A stretch of 44,203 nt of DNA. Origin: an uncultured Bacteroidota bacterium. GTDB lineage: Bacteria; Bacteroidota; Bacteroidia; 2-12-FULL-35-15. A program made the translations under genes and the position numbers. The DNA lies in contig CAIWDF010000024.1 in NCBI GenBank assembly GCA_903911435.1, forward strand, positions 1-44,203. Reading direction: 5' to 3'. The notes beneath the pieces are model-generated. The model made no database searches. It saw only the letters and a list, made by a program, of their open reading frames with translations, and was not told the DNA's origin. The number at the start of each line of letters is the position of its first letter. Position 1 is the stretch's first letter. Shown piece by piece: positions 35,273 through 43,499 of the stretch.

Positions 35273-35818
35273 TTTGAATAACGAAAACTCTTTTCTGATA
35301 AAAGACGACTTCTATCTATTAATCGAATGGCTCTTTTGGATAAAAGATTAAACCTTCCTGACATTCGAAAATTATTTTCGACTAGTCGATAATTGCTTCC
35401 GAACATTCAAACAACGCATCCGAATAAACGGAAGACCCTCCCGAATACTCGAATGACTCTTCCTGATACTCGAAAAGTATTTTCGACTAGTCGATGACCT
35501 CTCCCGAATATTCGGACAACTCATCCGAATAAGCGAAAGACCCTTCGGAATACTCGGACAACTCTTCCCGATATTCGAAAAATATTTTCGAATAGTCGAT
35601 GACACCTTCCGAACATTCGGACAACTCATCCGAATAAGCGAAAGACCCTTCGGAATACTCGAACGACTCTTCCTGATATTCGAAAAATATTTTCGAATAG
35701 TCGATGACCTCTTCCGAACATTCGGACGACTTATCCGAATAAGCGAAAGACCTTTCCGAATAGTCGAAAATATTTTTCGACTATTCGGATGATGTTTTCT
35801 GATAAGCGAAAGGATTTT
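35273..35818. repeat. 21-bp tandem array with 105-bp higher-order period (26 units)
   Basis: From 35273 to 35818 the sequence divides into 26 units of exactly 21 bp with no register break. Five unit types repeat in order, giving a 105-bp higher-order repeat: type 1 CCGAACATTCGG.., type 2 CCGAATAAGCGAAAGA.., type 3 CGGAATACTCGA.., type 4 CCTGATATTCGAAAAA.., type 5 TCGAATAGTCGATGA... Three complete five-unit copies begin at 35399, 35504 and 35609, with partial copies on both sides and more degenerate units at the left end (35273-35356). Many units hold 12-bp dyads such as CCGAATATTCGG (35504) and TCGACTAGTCGA (35378 and 35483). DNA between the mscS stop and 35273 is not clearly repetitive. Confidence 0.93.
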
Positions 35819-36153
35819 TATGCAGCGGTATGGGTTTAATATCGAAATTGAGAATTATTGGAATCCATTCCTTGGAATGCAAGTGTAAACTAATGATGAA
35901 AAACGAGTTTCTAAAAAATATTTTTTCAATATTTCACAATATTTTATCACTTCTTACGTATAAGAGGGTAATAAAGACAACATCCCCATGTTTTAGTTTT
36001 TGTTACAAATGGTTTTAGGTGAAGAAGCATACTGCTTATTATTTCTCTGCTTGACACTGTAGTTGCAAGGCCTCCAAAAAGATTTTTATGGAAAATTCGA
36101 AGTAGGTGCATCTAATAGTTAACAAGAGTAATTAATTCTAAAATTTAAAAGTC
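35819..36153. other. Intergenic DNA with no supported gene
   Basis: Between the array and the second TonB locus no convincing gene is seen. A 62-codon plus-strand frame (35830-36018) has no recognisable features. The last 40 bases are A/T-rich and probably hold the tonB leader, but no exact TAnnTTTG element was found. Confidence 0.6.
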
Positions 36154-36948
36154 ATGAAAAATCAAAATCAAACAATCGAAAACTTCAACGATTTGGTTTT
36201 CGAAAATCGTAACAAGGCTTATGGAGCTTATGTTATGCGTCAATCGTATCATCAAAATGTAAGTAAATCTTTACTAGTATCCATGTTGTTTTTTAGCCTG
36301 CTAGTGCTAGTAGGAGTGTTGTTGAGTGGAAATCAAATGCCAAAAATAAAGCTCGATAACATTCAAAAACTTGATTCGTTAGTGTCCACAGCAGTAGATG
36401 TAACCCCACCAGAAAAGCCAAAATTAATGGAACCAACAAAATTGAAAGAACTGGTAAAACCGAAAACAGATGTTCTGATTGTGGAAGTGAAAGATAAAAA
36501 AGAAGACGCTTCCATTAAAACAAATGAGAATGCGAAAATAGACCCTAAAGGTGAGTTAAATGGGAAAGACAGTATTCCAGTGAAAGAAGACTTCACGGTA
36601 AAGACTAACAATAAGGGTATCGACTTAAATGATAAAAACGAAGACCCTAAGTTGGTGGCTGATGTGATGCCTGAATTCAGAGGAGATCTATTCAGATACT
36701 TAAGCGAAAATATGCGGTATCCTCGCATGGCCGTTGAAGCCCTTACTCAAGGCACCGTTTACTTAACATTTGTGGTTGAAAAAAATGGTGACATAGGAGA
36801 TATAAAAGTACTAAAGGCGGTGTCGGAAGGTTGCACCGAAGAAGCTATAAGGGTGGTGAAGTCGATGCCTAAATGGAATCCCGGTAAAAACCATGGACAA
36901 CCAGTGAGGGTACAATACAATTTACCCGTGAAATTTAGACTTCGGTAA
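36154..36948 (+). CDS. tonB: Energy transducer TonB (second locus)
   Basis: A 264-residue TonB with the Bacteroidota-type N-terminus LVFENRNKAYGAYVMRQSYHQN, a membrane helix near 43-62, a Lys/Pro/Glu-rich spacer (about 80-160, without the poly-proline of the other copy) and a TonB C-terminal domain (YPRMAVEALTQGTVYLTFVVEKNG ... VVKSMPKWNPGKNHGQ ... VRVQYNLPVKFRLR). Plan and ends are very like the TonB at 13774. It is separated from exbB by 186 bp containing a long hairpin, so it may be expressed separately. Confidence 0.95.
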   Translation: MKNQNQTIENFNDLVFENRNKAYGAYVMRQSYHQNVSKSLLVSMLFFSLLVLVGVLLSGNQMPKIKLDNIQKLDSLVSTAVDVTPPEKPKLMEPTKLKELVKPKTDVLIVEVKDKKEDASIKTNENAKIDPKGELNGKDSIPVKEDFTVKTNNKGIDLNDKNEDPKLVADVMPEFRGDLFRYLSENMRYPRMAVEALTQGTVYLTFVVEKNGDIGDIKVLKAVSEGCTEEAIRVVKSMPKWNPGKNHGQPVRVQYNLPVKFRLR

Positions 36949-36960
36949 CTAAAGAGAAAG

Positions 36961-37005
36961 GTAGTGAATGATAGAGTCGTGCACCTATACTCTATCATCC
37001 ACTAC
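36961..37005 (+). terminator. Long hairpin between tonB and exbB
   Basis: Arms 36961-36977 and 36989-37005 (17 bp, one mismatch, core ATGATAGAGT/ACTCTATCAT) around an 11-base loop, followed by TTTTA. It lies 13 bp after the tonB stop and could terminate or attenuate transcription before exbB. Confidence 0.7.
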
Positions 37006-37134
37006 TTTTATGACTATAAACAATGATGTGTTTATAAGTAAAGTACTATCAAAAACATTTGCCTTGGGCTTACAAGTAATTTAGCTTCGTTATTTAGAAT
37101 CAAAAATTAGAAAAAGTAATTTAAATATAAAAAC

Positions 37135-37875
37135 ATGTTAAACTCAATTTTATTGCAAATAGTAAGTAATGGAGCCACTGTGGCCAATCAAGTAGTAGAT
37201 ACGGCTAAACACCTAGCTACAGCATTGCCAACACCTCCTGTAGCTCCAAAACAAGATTCTTTGACTTTGCTCGATTTGATTATGAAAGGAGGATACATTA
37301 TGTATCCAATGGGAATATTGTCGGTATTAACCATTTATTTTTTCTTCGAACGATTTATCACCATTCGCAAAGCAGGTAAACTCGAAAAGAATTTCATGAA
37401 CAACATAAAAGATTATGTTCATAACGGAAACATGGATGCTGCCAAGGCTCTTTGCAAAAACTCTATGGCACCTGCTGCACGTATGGTAGAGAAAGGAATC
37501 ACTAGAATTGGGAAACCAATAAAAGAAATAGAAGAAGCGATGGAGAGTGTTGGGAAATTGGAGATTAACCGACTTGAGAAAAACTTATCAGTGCTAAGCT
37601 TAATTGGAAGAATAGGCCCAATCTTTGGTTTCATTGGAACCATAGCAGGTGTTATAAAAATATTTTACGATATATCATTAACCGATAATATCAGTATTGG
37701 AGTTATATCAACGGGGTTATACCAAAAGATGATTACCTCAGCATCCGGTTTAGTTGTTGGGCTTTTAGCATTTATTGGATATTTTATTTTAAATGCAATG
37801 CTCGACAAAACAATTAATAAAATGGAAACTGCATCAGTCGAATTTATAGACTTGTTGCACGAACCTGGCAAATAA
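37135..37875 (+). CDS. exbB: MotA/TolQ/ExbB proton channel family protein ExbB (second locus)
   Basis: A 246-residue channel subunit. The N-terminus has an extra helix or leader (about 1-20) and a Pro-rich linker (TALPTPPVAPK), then the first family helix at GGYIMYPMGILSVLTIYFFFERF and the C-terminal pair in LSLIGRIGPIFGFIGTIAGVIKIFYDIS and TSASGLVVGLLAFIGYFILNAML. A near-match to the promoter element (AACATTTG at 37054-37061) lies upstream. It is followed by exbD 53 bp later. Confidence 0.94.
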   Translation: MLNSILLQIVSNGATVANQVVDTAKHLATALPTPPVAPKQDSLTLLDLIMKGGYIMYPMGILSVLTIYFFFERFITIRKAGKLEKNFMNNIKDYVHNGNMDAAKALCKNSMAPAARMVEKGITRIGKPIKEIEEAMESVGKLEINRLEKNLSVLSLIGRIGPIFGFIGTIAGVIKIFYDISLTDNISIGVISTGLYQKMITSASGLVVGLLAFIGYFILNAMLDKTINKMETASVEFIDLLHEPGK

Positions 37876-37928
37876 ATTTTCACTCAATTAAAGGTAAATT
37901 TTATTTCCAATAAATTAATTACACATCC

Positions 37929-38330
37929 ATGAAACTAAAAAGAAGACATAGAGAAGGGGCCGAAGTAAGTACAGAATCGTTGAACGATATCATGTTCTTT
38001 CTGTTGCTTTTCTTCTTAATTATTTCCACACTTGCTAATCCTTCGGTGTTGAAACTAACCTTACCAAGTTCTAAAACAGCCGAACAGCTAGCAAAACAAC
38101 AGGTAACAATAGAGGTAGATGCCAATCATCAATACATGGTGAATAAAACTCCAATTGCATTTACCGACTTAGAAAACGCATTAAAATTAGAATTAGCTCG
38201 AACACAATCTCCAACGGTGATTTTAAAATTGGATAACACCCTGTCGATACAAGACTTGGCAGATGTTATGCAAATTGGATATAGTTTAGGAGTAAAAATG
38301 GTATTGGCCACTAAAGCAACCAATAAGTAA
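37929..38330 (+). CDS. exbD: Biopolymer transport protein ExbD (second locus)
   Basis: A 133-residue ExbD, the normal family length, unlike the two 219-residue ExbDs of the other locus. Family marks are the N-terminal STESLNDIMFFLLLFFLIISTL, with the membrane Asp (LNDIMFF) at the proton-path position, and the C-terminal domain ending with LDNTLSIQDLADVMQIGYSLGVKMVLATK. Its stop lies two bases before the next tonB start, implying coupled translation. Confidence 0.93.
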   Translation: MKLKRRHREGAEVSTESLNDIMFFLLLFFLIISTLANPSVLKLTLPSSKTAEQLAKQQVTIEVDANHQYMVNKTPIAFTDLENALKLELARTQSPTVILKLDNTLSIQDLADVMQIGYSLGVKMVLATKATNK

Positions 38331-38332
38331 AA

Positions 38333-39142
38333 ATGAACGCGTCAACAGAAAATAAAAACAAATACATTGCTTTAGGACTAACCATCCTTTTTCATACGCT
38401 ATTGTTTTTATTATTTATTTTAATGGTTTTCGTTACACCAATTCCGCCTTTCGAAATCAAACCAGTTCCTGAAATAGAAATTGGGTTGGGCATGGAAGGA
38501 CTAGGAACTAAGGATGCAGGAGGAAGTGGTCAACGCGATAAAGATATTGCAACAACAGAAACAAAAGAAAAAGCGCCTACTAGTGAAAACACAGCTACCA
38601 ATATTGTTACTGATGAAACGGAAACTGCAGTAGTGGTGAAAAAGAATAAAAAAAATAAAAAGACAACGAAAACAGAAACACCTGTTCAGACCGAAGAAAA
38701 ACCTAGTTCAGATTTATTAAACGCTCTTGCAGCCCTCAAAAACAAAAAGAAACATAATGGAAAGGGAGAAGGGAATGGAAACACAGGTGGTTCAGAAAAT
38801 GGCACTAGCACAGGAGTTGGAGACGGAAGCGATACTGGACATGGTAACGGAACACCGGGTTACAATGGCAAAGGTGGTTATGATTTAAAAGGCAGGAAAT
38901 TATTAGTTAAGCCTGCACGAATGACCGATAATGAAGAGGAAGGAATTGTGGTAGTTGAAATAATAGTGAACGAAGAAGGCAAAGTAATAAAGGCCACACC
39001 TGGACAAAGAGGTTCAACAACAACAAGTTCGAAACTATATTCTAAAGCTCGACAAGCTGCATACGAAGCAAAATTCAATCCTAGTGTTGATGATGTAAAA
39101 GAACAAAGAGGAACCTATACCTTTGTCTTCACTTTAGAATAA
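38333..39142 (+). CDS. TonB-family energy transducer with Gly/Asn-rich spacer
   Basis: A 269-residue protein with one membrane helix near 11-32, then a long periplasmic spacer that is first Lys/Thr/Glu-rich (KKNKKNKKTTKT) and then Gly/Asn-rich (about 150-190, NGNTGGSENGTSTGVGDG), and a C-terminal TonB-like domain (MTDNEEEGIVVVEIIVNEEGKVIKAT ... KARQAAYEAKF ... QRGTYTFVFTLE). It resembles TonB/TolA-type transducers that partner with ExbB and ExbD just upstream. Whether it and the TonB at 36154 serve different receptors is unknown. Confidence 0.88.
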   Translation: MNASTENKNKYIALGLTILFHTLLFLLFILMVFVTPIPPFEIKPVPEIEIGLGMEGLGTKDAGGSGQRDKDIATTETKEKAPTSENTATNIVTDETETAVVVKKNKKNKKTTKTETPVQTEEKPSSDLLNALAALKNKKKHNGKGEGNGNTGGSENGTSTGVGDGSDTGHGNGTPGYNGKGGYDLKGRKLLVKPARMTDNEEEGIVVVEIIVNEEGKVIKATPGQRGSTTTSSKLYSKARQAAYEAKFNPSVDDVKEQRGTYTFVFTLE

Positions 39143-39187
39143 TTTCTTACTTTCACTCGCGCAAAAAACACTTTACCCGAGTTCCAG

Positions 39188-40489
39188 ATGAACTACCAAC
39201 AAACGCTTGACTATATGTATAGCCGCCTACCGATGTTTCAACGCATTGGAAGTGCTGCTTACAAAGCTAATCTCGATAATACCGTAGCACTTTGTAAACT
39301 ATTAGGAAATCCTGAACGTGAATTCAAAACGATACACGTTGCAGGAACCAATGGTAAAGGTTCTACTTCACATTTAATTGCGTCCATCTTGCAATGCTCG
39401 GGTTATAAGGTAGGCTTGTATACCTCTCCTCATTTGAAAGATTTCAGAGAGCGGATAAAAATAAATGGTGAAAAAATTCCTGAACAAGTAGTCACTCAAT
39501 TTATAGAAGACCACATCGTCCCTGCTGTGAACAATCAACTAGAGCTTTCTTTCTTCGAAATGACGGTTGGGTTGGCCTTTGATTATTTTGCTAAAGAAAA
39601 TGTTGATGTTGCAGTTATCGAAGTTGGATTAGGAGGTCGTCTCGATTCAACAAATGTTATTATTCCGGAACTCTCTATCATCACTAACATAAGTTTCGAC
39701 CATAAAGCTCTTTTAGGGAACTCTATTGAAGCAATTGCTAAAGAAAAAGCAGGAATAATGAAACCATCCATACCTGTAATTATTGGAGAAAAACAGGATG
39801 ACAGCAAACATGTTTTTATTGAGAAAAGCGCTGCAATAAATGCTCCATTAATTTTTGCTAGTGATGTTTATAAAGCAACGAACATCCGTCATTTAAAAAC
39901 GGAGAAACTAGTGTTGACAATGGACATCATGAGAAAAGGAAATCTCTTCTTGAGCAATATCGAAAGCGAACTTCTTGGGTTATATCAACAAAAAAACATA
40001 CCTGCTGTTATTTGTGCAATTGATGAGTTACGGAAAAAAGATTTTTACATTCCAGAATCGTGTTTGCGGAATGGAATTAAAAACGTAATAAATAAAACTG
40101 GATTACTTGGCCGTTGGCAAATACTAAACGAACATCCACTGACAATAGCCGACACTGGACATAATGAAGCTGGCATTAAAGAAGTACTTGCTCAAATTGC
40201 CTCTACTAAGTACAAACAACTACATTTTGTTTTAGGAATGGTGAACGACAAAGATATTTCAACCATACTCAGTTTACTACCTAAGGAAGCAATTTATTAT
40301 TTCGCTAAAGCATCAATCCCAAGAGCTTTGGATGCTGAAGAGTTGGCAAGTCAAGCAGCAATTCATCAACTAAAAGGAAATGTTTATTCAACAATATTGG
40401 AAGCATTTGAGTCAGCAAAAACAAATGCCGACAAAGACGATTTGGTGTTTATTGGTGGAAGTACGTTCACTGTGGCGGAGGTTATTTAA
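39188..40489 (+). CDS. folC: Bifunctional folylpolyglutamate/dihydrofolate synthase
   Basis: A 433-residue Mur-ligase-family enzyme that adds glutamate to dihydropteroate and to folates. The ATP loop HVAGTNGKGSTS is at 50-61, followed by TSPHLKDFRERIKING. VDVAVIEVGLGGRLDSTNVI and ISFDHKALLG are conserved Mur-type sections, and GRWQILNEHPLTIADTGHNEAG forms the C-terminal substrate part. It lies 45 bp after the last Ton gene and ends 40 bp before the convergent DUF5686 gene. Confidence 0.95.
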   Translation: MNYQQTLDYMYSRLPMFQRIGSAAYKANLDNTVALCKLLGNPEREFKTIHVAGTNGKGSTSHLIASILQCSGYKVGLYTSPHLKDFRERIKINGEKIPEQVVTQFIEDHIVPAVNNQLELSFFEMTVGLAFDYFAKENVDVAVIEVGLGGRLDSTNVIIPELSIITNISFDHKALLGNSIEAIAKEKAGIMKPSIPVIIGEKQDDSKHVFIEKSAAINAPLIFASDVYKATNIRHLKTEKLVLTMDIMRKGNLFLSNIESELLGLYQQKNIPAVICAIDELRKKDFYIPESCLRNGIKNVINKTGLLGRWQILNEHPLTIADTGHNEAGIKEVLAQIASTKYKQLHFVLGMVNDKDISTILSLLPKEAIYYFAKASIPRALDAEELASQAAIHQLKGNVYSTILEAFESAKTNADKDDLVFIGGSTFTVAEVI

Positions 40490-40529
40490 ACGTGCATTCA
40501 TTTTCAAGATTGAAATTCAACCTCGAAGT

Positions 40530-43046
40530 TTAAAATGCCAAATTCAAGGAGAATCGTATACTGAATGGAGTCACCCTTGGATTATCTAAATAAGAAAGTC
40601 GCCACACAGCGTCCAGTCTAAATATCTTAAATATATTCTCAACACCCGCATTCGTTTCTAAATACGGACCTCTGCTTAAATCATAAAGATGGTCAGGAAA
40701 ATTAAGCAAACTTCTGTTTTGATCATTTACACTTCCTATTAACGCATTCGCGCCAACGACTTCTCTCCATTTCAGCTTTCGTAGCAAAGGAACTTTATTG
40801 AAGAAAAAGCCATTGAAGTGATGTTCTCCTTTAATAAAGGCGTATTGGTCACTAACAAATTCATAATAATTCATTGCATTAAACGCGTATGGGTCATACG
40901 TATAAGTTTCATTTCCTCCATGTAATGCCAATAAAGGGTATGGAAGCGCATTCCAAGTTTTTCCGTACTCTATGATGTAATTAAAATAACCCAATGCTCT
41001 GGTACGAATAAAATGATCCCAATTAATTACTAATTTATGATAATCATAATTACCTCCAAAAAGATTTTTAACACCCAAGGTATACTGCGCACTAACTATT
41101 GGCCATTTTGTTCCTAGACTGACACGAGTAAAAACTCCGTCCACAAATTTTTCATGGTAGGCGAAACGAGTAAACAATCTTATTTCGGTGGTTGTAATAT
41201 TGTTGAGATAGGCAATTTGATCAGATGTCTTTTGATACTCATAATGAAAGTTCGCCAATGGAGTCATCTTTCGATTGTAAACACTAATAGAAGTGTTGAA
41301 TCCCGTAAACCACTCTCTGTCGATATATGCATTGGTTTGCTTTACGTTTGTTAGATTATTCAAAGGAGAAATGGCGAGTACTGATGAAAGTATATTATCA
41401 GTAGTGTATCCATTCTGACTTTGACCCAAAATTTCATTATCATTTTTATAGTACATCCCAACCATTAATCTTGGTTTTTTTGTGACAAAAGCTCTTATTC
41501 CTAAACCATATTTAAACTTCTCGTCTTTTGTGCCAAATGCGGTGTATCCACTCAATTCGTACCATTTACTAAATTTATTACTTGTACGTCCTCCAAAACG
41601 GAAGCGATTGCCTTCAATGGCATTGTAACTGTACATGTTGTAATACGGCCCGATTTCGAAATTCCCAGTAACCTTATACCCTGTAGCAAACATTTGAATT
41701 ATGTCTATCCAAGTTCGATAAGCTGGCAATGTCTGCAACGTATCGATCATGTGATAAATTTGTTTCTCATCCTTACTTAATGAATCTAAACGATGTTCTC
41801 TCCAATATGCATCAGTTTTATCAAAAGCGTCATCGGCAACTTTTAAATTTTCGGTAAGCGAATATGATTTACTATCTCGCGGCTTGTTAATCTTAAAACT
41901 GCTATAGGAAGCCGTTTTCCTACCATACACCCCCATCATCGATTTCTTTTTCTGATCAACTGGGAAAGGGTTAAAGTCAATAACTAGTCTCTCTTTTTTC
42001 ATCATCCAAGTACTATCCACATAAGTATATTCTTGAATTACGTTAGTAGTATTGATGAAATTTATATTTGCGTCTTCTGCCAAACTCATCTCTATACGTT
42101 TAATCCCAAAAGTGGTGTCGGCAGTCCAAAGGTTACCTGAAAAGGTAAGGTCTCCTTTTCGTTTTGGTTTGAATTGTAATTGATAGCATTTATGACCATC
42201 AATACTCATACTATCTATCAAGTAATATTTATAAAACAGAAGTGCATTATCAGCGATAGGAGAAATAAAGTTTTTACCGAACACCAAAATATTGTTTTCA
42301 TAAATATTCACATTCTGGTACATATCGCCCATGAACTGAGAAACAGAGGCATTTTGAACTCCTGCAACCTTACTAGCTTTAACCACTTCATTTTTTGTTT
42401 GAGGACTTTTTCGATAATATACATCCGAAAGCGCTTCGGTCATGAATACTGGTAAATAAGGCTTTTCTTTTGTATTACTACTGTCGATACCATTAAAAAC
42501 AAATGCAAAAGGTTTGAGTATTTTCTTGGTCGCACTATTAATATTGTTTAAATCGAACTCTACTTTATTATAAACTTCGTATTCATACGCATCGAGTTTT
42601 CTTCTGTCGTTTTTATCCTTGTTTGCAATTATCTTCCTTAATATTCGCCACGCTGGATTCTCACCAGCTTTCACAACAATTGTTTTCAGTTCAACTCCTT
42701 GTGCAAGTGGAACATTTAATTGTTGAGTTATTCCTCGTTTTATACCTTTCGTAACTTTGTTATAACCTATGTAGGAAAAAATCATTGAATCTACTTTCAA
42801 TGGAGTAGATATGCTATAATTCCCTTCAACATCAGTAGTTACTCCAACATTTGTTCCTTTGAATATTATATTTACAAACGGCAATGGTTCACGAGTTATC
42901 GCGTCCACCACTTTACCCGAAACTTTAGTGATTTGAGAAAATGTTTGAGTTGTGAGCGAGAGAAACAACACCAACGAGAGTATTCCTTTAGTTAAAGAAG
43001 GCAATACATGCCATAATGTAAATGCTCTATTTGTTTTAGAATTCAA
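40530..43046 (-). CDS. DUF5686 outer-membrane protein with carboxypeptidase-regulatory-like domain
   Basis: An 838-residue protein typical of Bacteroidota. The N-terminal signal segment (about 10-38) leads to a carboxypeptidase-regulatory-like (CarboxypepD_reg-like) domain ITKVSGKVVDAITREPLPFVNIIFKGTNVGVTT... (about 40-125). The remainder is the DUF5686 region, with AWRILRKIIANKDKNDRRKLDAYEYEVYNKVEFDL as its start and alternating beta-strand sequence ending with an aromatic C-terminus (RFSLNLAF), consistent with a beta-barrel. Function is unknown. It begins 6 bp after the AhpD-like stop, suggesting one transcript. Confidence 0.92.
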   Translation of the reverse strand: MNSKTNRAFTLWHVLPSLTKGILSLVLFLSLTTQTFSQITKVSGKVVDAITREPLPFVNIIFKGTNVGVTTDVEGNYSISTPLKVDSMIFSYIGYNKVTKGIKRGITQQLNVPLAQGVELKTIVVKAGENPAWRILRKIIANKDKNDRRKLDAYEYEVYNKVEFDLNNINSATKKILKPFAFVFNGIDSSNTKEKPYLPVFMTEALSDVYYRKSPQTKNEVVKASKVAGVQNASVSQFMGDMYQNVNIYENNILVFGKNFISPIADNALLFYKYYLIDSMSIDGHKCYQLQFKPKRKGDLTFSGNLWTADTTFGIKRIEMSLAEDANINFINTTNVIQEYTYVDSTWMMKKERLVIDFNPFPVDQKKKSMMGVYGRKTASYSSFKINKPRDSKSYSLTENLKVADDAFDKTDAYWREHRLDSLSKDEKQIYHMIDTLQTLPAYRTWIDIIQMFATGYKVTGNFEIGPYYNMYSYNAIEGNRFRFGGRTSNKFSKWYELSGYTAFGTKDEKFKYGLGIRAFVTKKPRLMVGMYYKNDNEILGQSQNGYTTDNILSSVLAISPLNNLTNVKQTNAYIDREWFTGFNTSISVYNRKMTPLANFHYEYQKTSDQIAYLNNITTTEIRLFTRFAYHEKFVDGVFTRVSLGTKWPIVSAQYTLGVKNLFGGNYDYHKLVINWDHFIRTRALGYFNYIIEYGKTWNALPYPLLALHGGNETYTYDPYAFNAMNYYEFVSDQYAFIKGEHHFNGFFFNKVPLLRKLKWREVVGANALIGSVNDQNRSLLNFPDHLYDLSRGPYLETNAGVENIFKIFRLDAVWRLSYLDNPRVTPFSIRFSLNLAF

Positions 43047-43052
43047 TGTGTA

Positions 43053-43394
43053 TTATTTTTGTAGTGCTTCCCAATATTCAACTGCTCTGCGTGTATGAGG
43101 TATCACAATGGTTCCTCCAACAATGTTAGCAACCGCAAATATCTCAAACATTTCGACAGTTGAGATGCCTTGTTCTTTGCATTTCTCAAGATGGTATTTA
43201 ACACAATCGTCACACCGAAGCACCATTGAAGCGACTAAGCCTAGCATCTCTTTGGTCTTTGTAGGCAAGGCTCCATCAGCATATGTATTGGTGTCAAGAT
43301 TGAATAGTCGTTTTAAGACTGTATTATCAGCCGTAAGAATTTTATCATTCATACGAGTTCGATACTCGTTAAATTCTTTGACAATATCATTCAT
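43053..43394 (-). CDS. Carboxymuconolactone decarboxylase/AhpD-like protein
   Basis: A 113-residue helical protein with the AhpD signature CxxCxxxH: Cys61-Asp-Asp-Cys64 and His68 in MVLRCDDCVKYHLEKC. This pair supports peroxidase or disulphide redox activity rather than decarboxylation. The C-terminal part (AVANIVGGTIVIPHTRRAVEYWE) is typical. It has its own -7 promoter element and lies in front of the DUF5686 gene, though the two are not obviously related in function. Confidence 0.9.
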   Translation of the reverse strand: MNDIVKEFNEYRTRMNDKILTADNTVLKRLFNLDTNTYADGALPTKTKEMLGLVASMVLRCDDCVKYHLEKCKEQGISTVEMFEIFAVANIVGGTIVIPHTRRAVEYWEALQK

Positions 43395-43415
43395 TGATTA
43401 CCTATTTATTTTTTA

Positions 43416-43423
43416 CAAATGTA
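43416..43423 (-). promoter_or_regulatory. Promoter -7 element (TACATTTG)
   Basis: On the minus strand TACATTTG matches TAnnTTTG exactly, 22 bp before the AhpD-like start at 43394. No -33 element at the usual distance was identified. Confidence 0.55.
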
Positions 43424-43499
43424 AGTTTTAAATTTAATTTGATAGGACATAAAAATAATGCAAAGGATTAATATTTTATCTATCACTTCGCACCACAAT

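Noticed and set aside
35457-35789. 111-codon plus-strand open frame with amphipathic heptads (FRIFEK-like), and minus-strand frames at 35191-35406 and 35372-35629
   Set aside because: The plus-strand frame contains no ATG, GTG or TTG start, and all follow from the 21-bp array.
1-35818. CRISPR arrays
   Set aside because: The repeats are directly adjacent without unique spacers and no cas genes are present.
35830-36018. 62-codon plus-strand reading frame
   Set aside because: No recognisable feature, A/T-rich Phe/Ile-heavy composition, and no promoter; likely chance.
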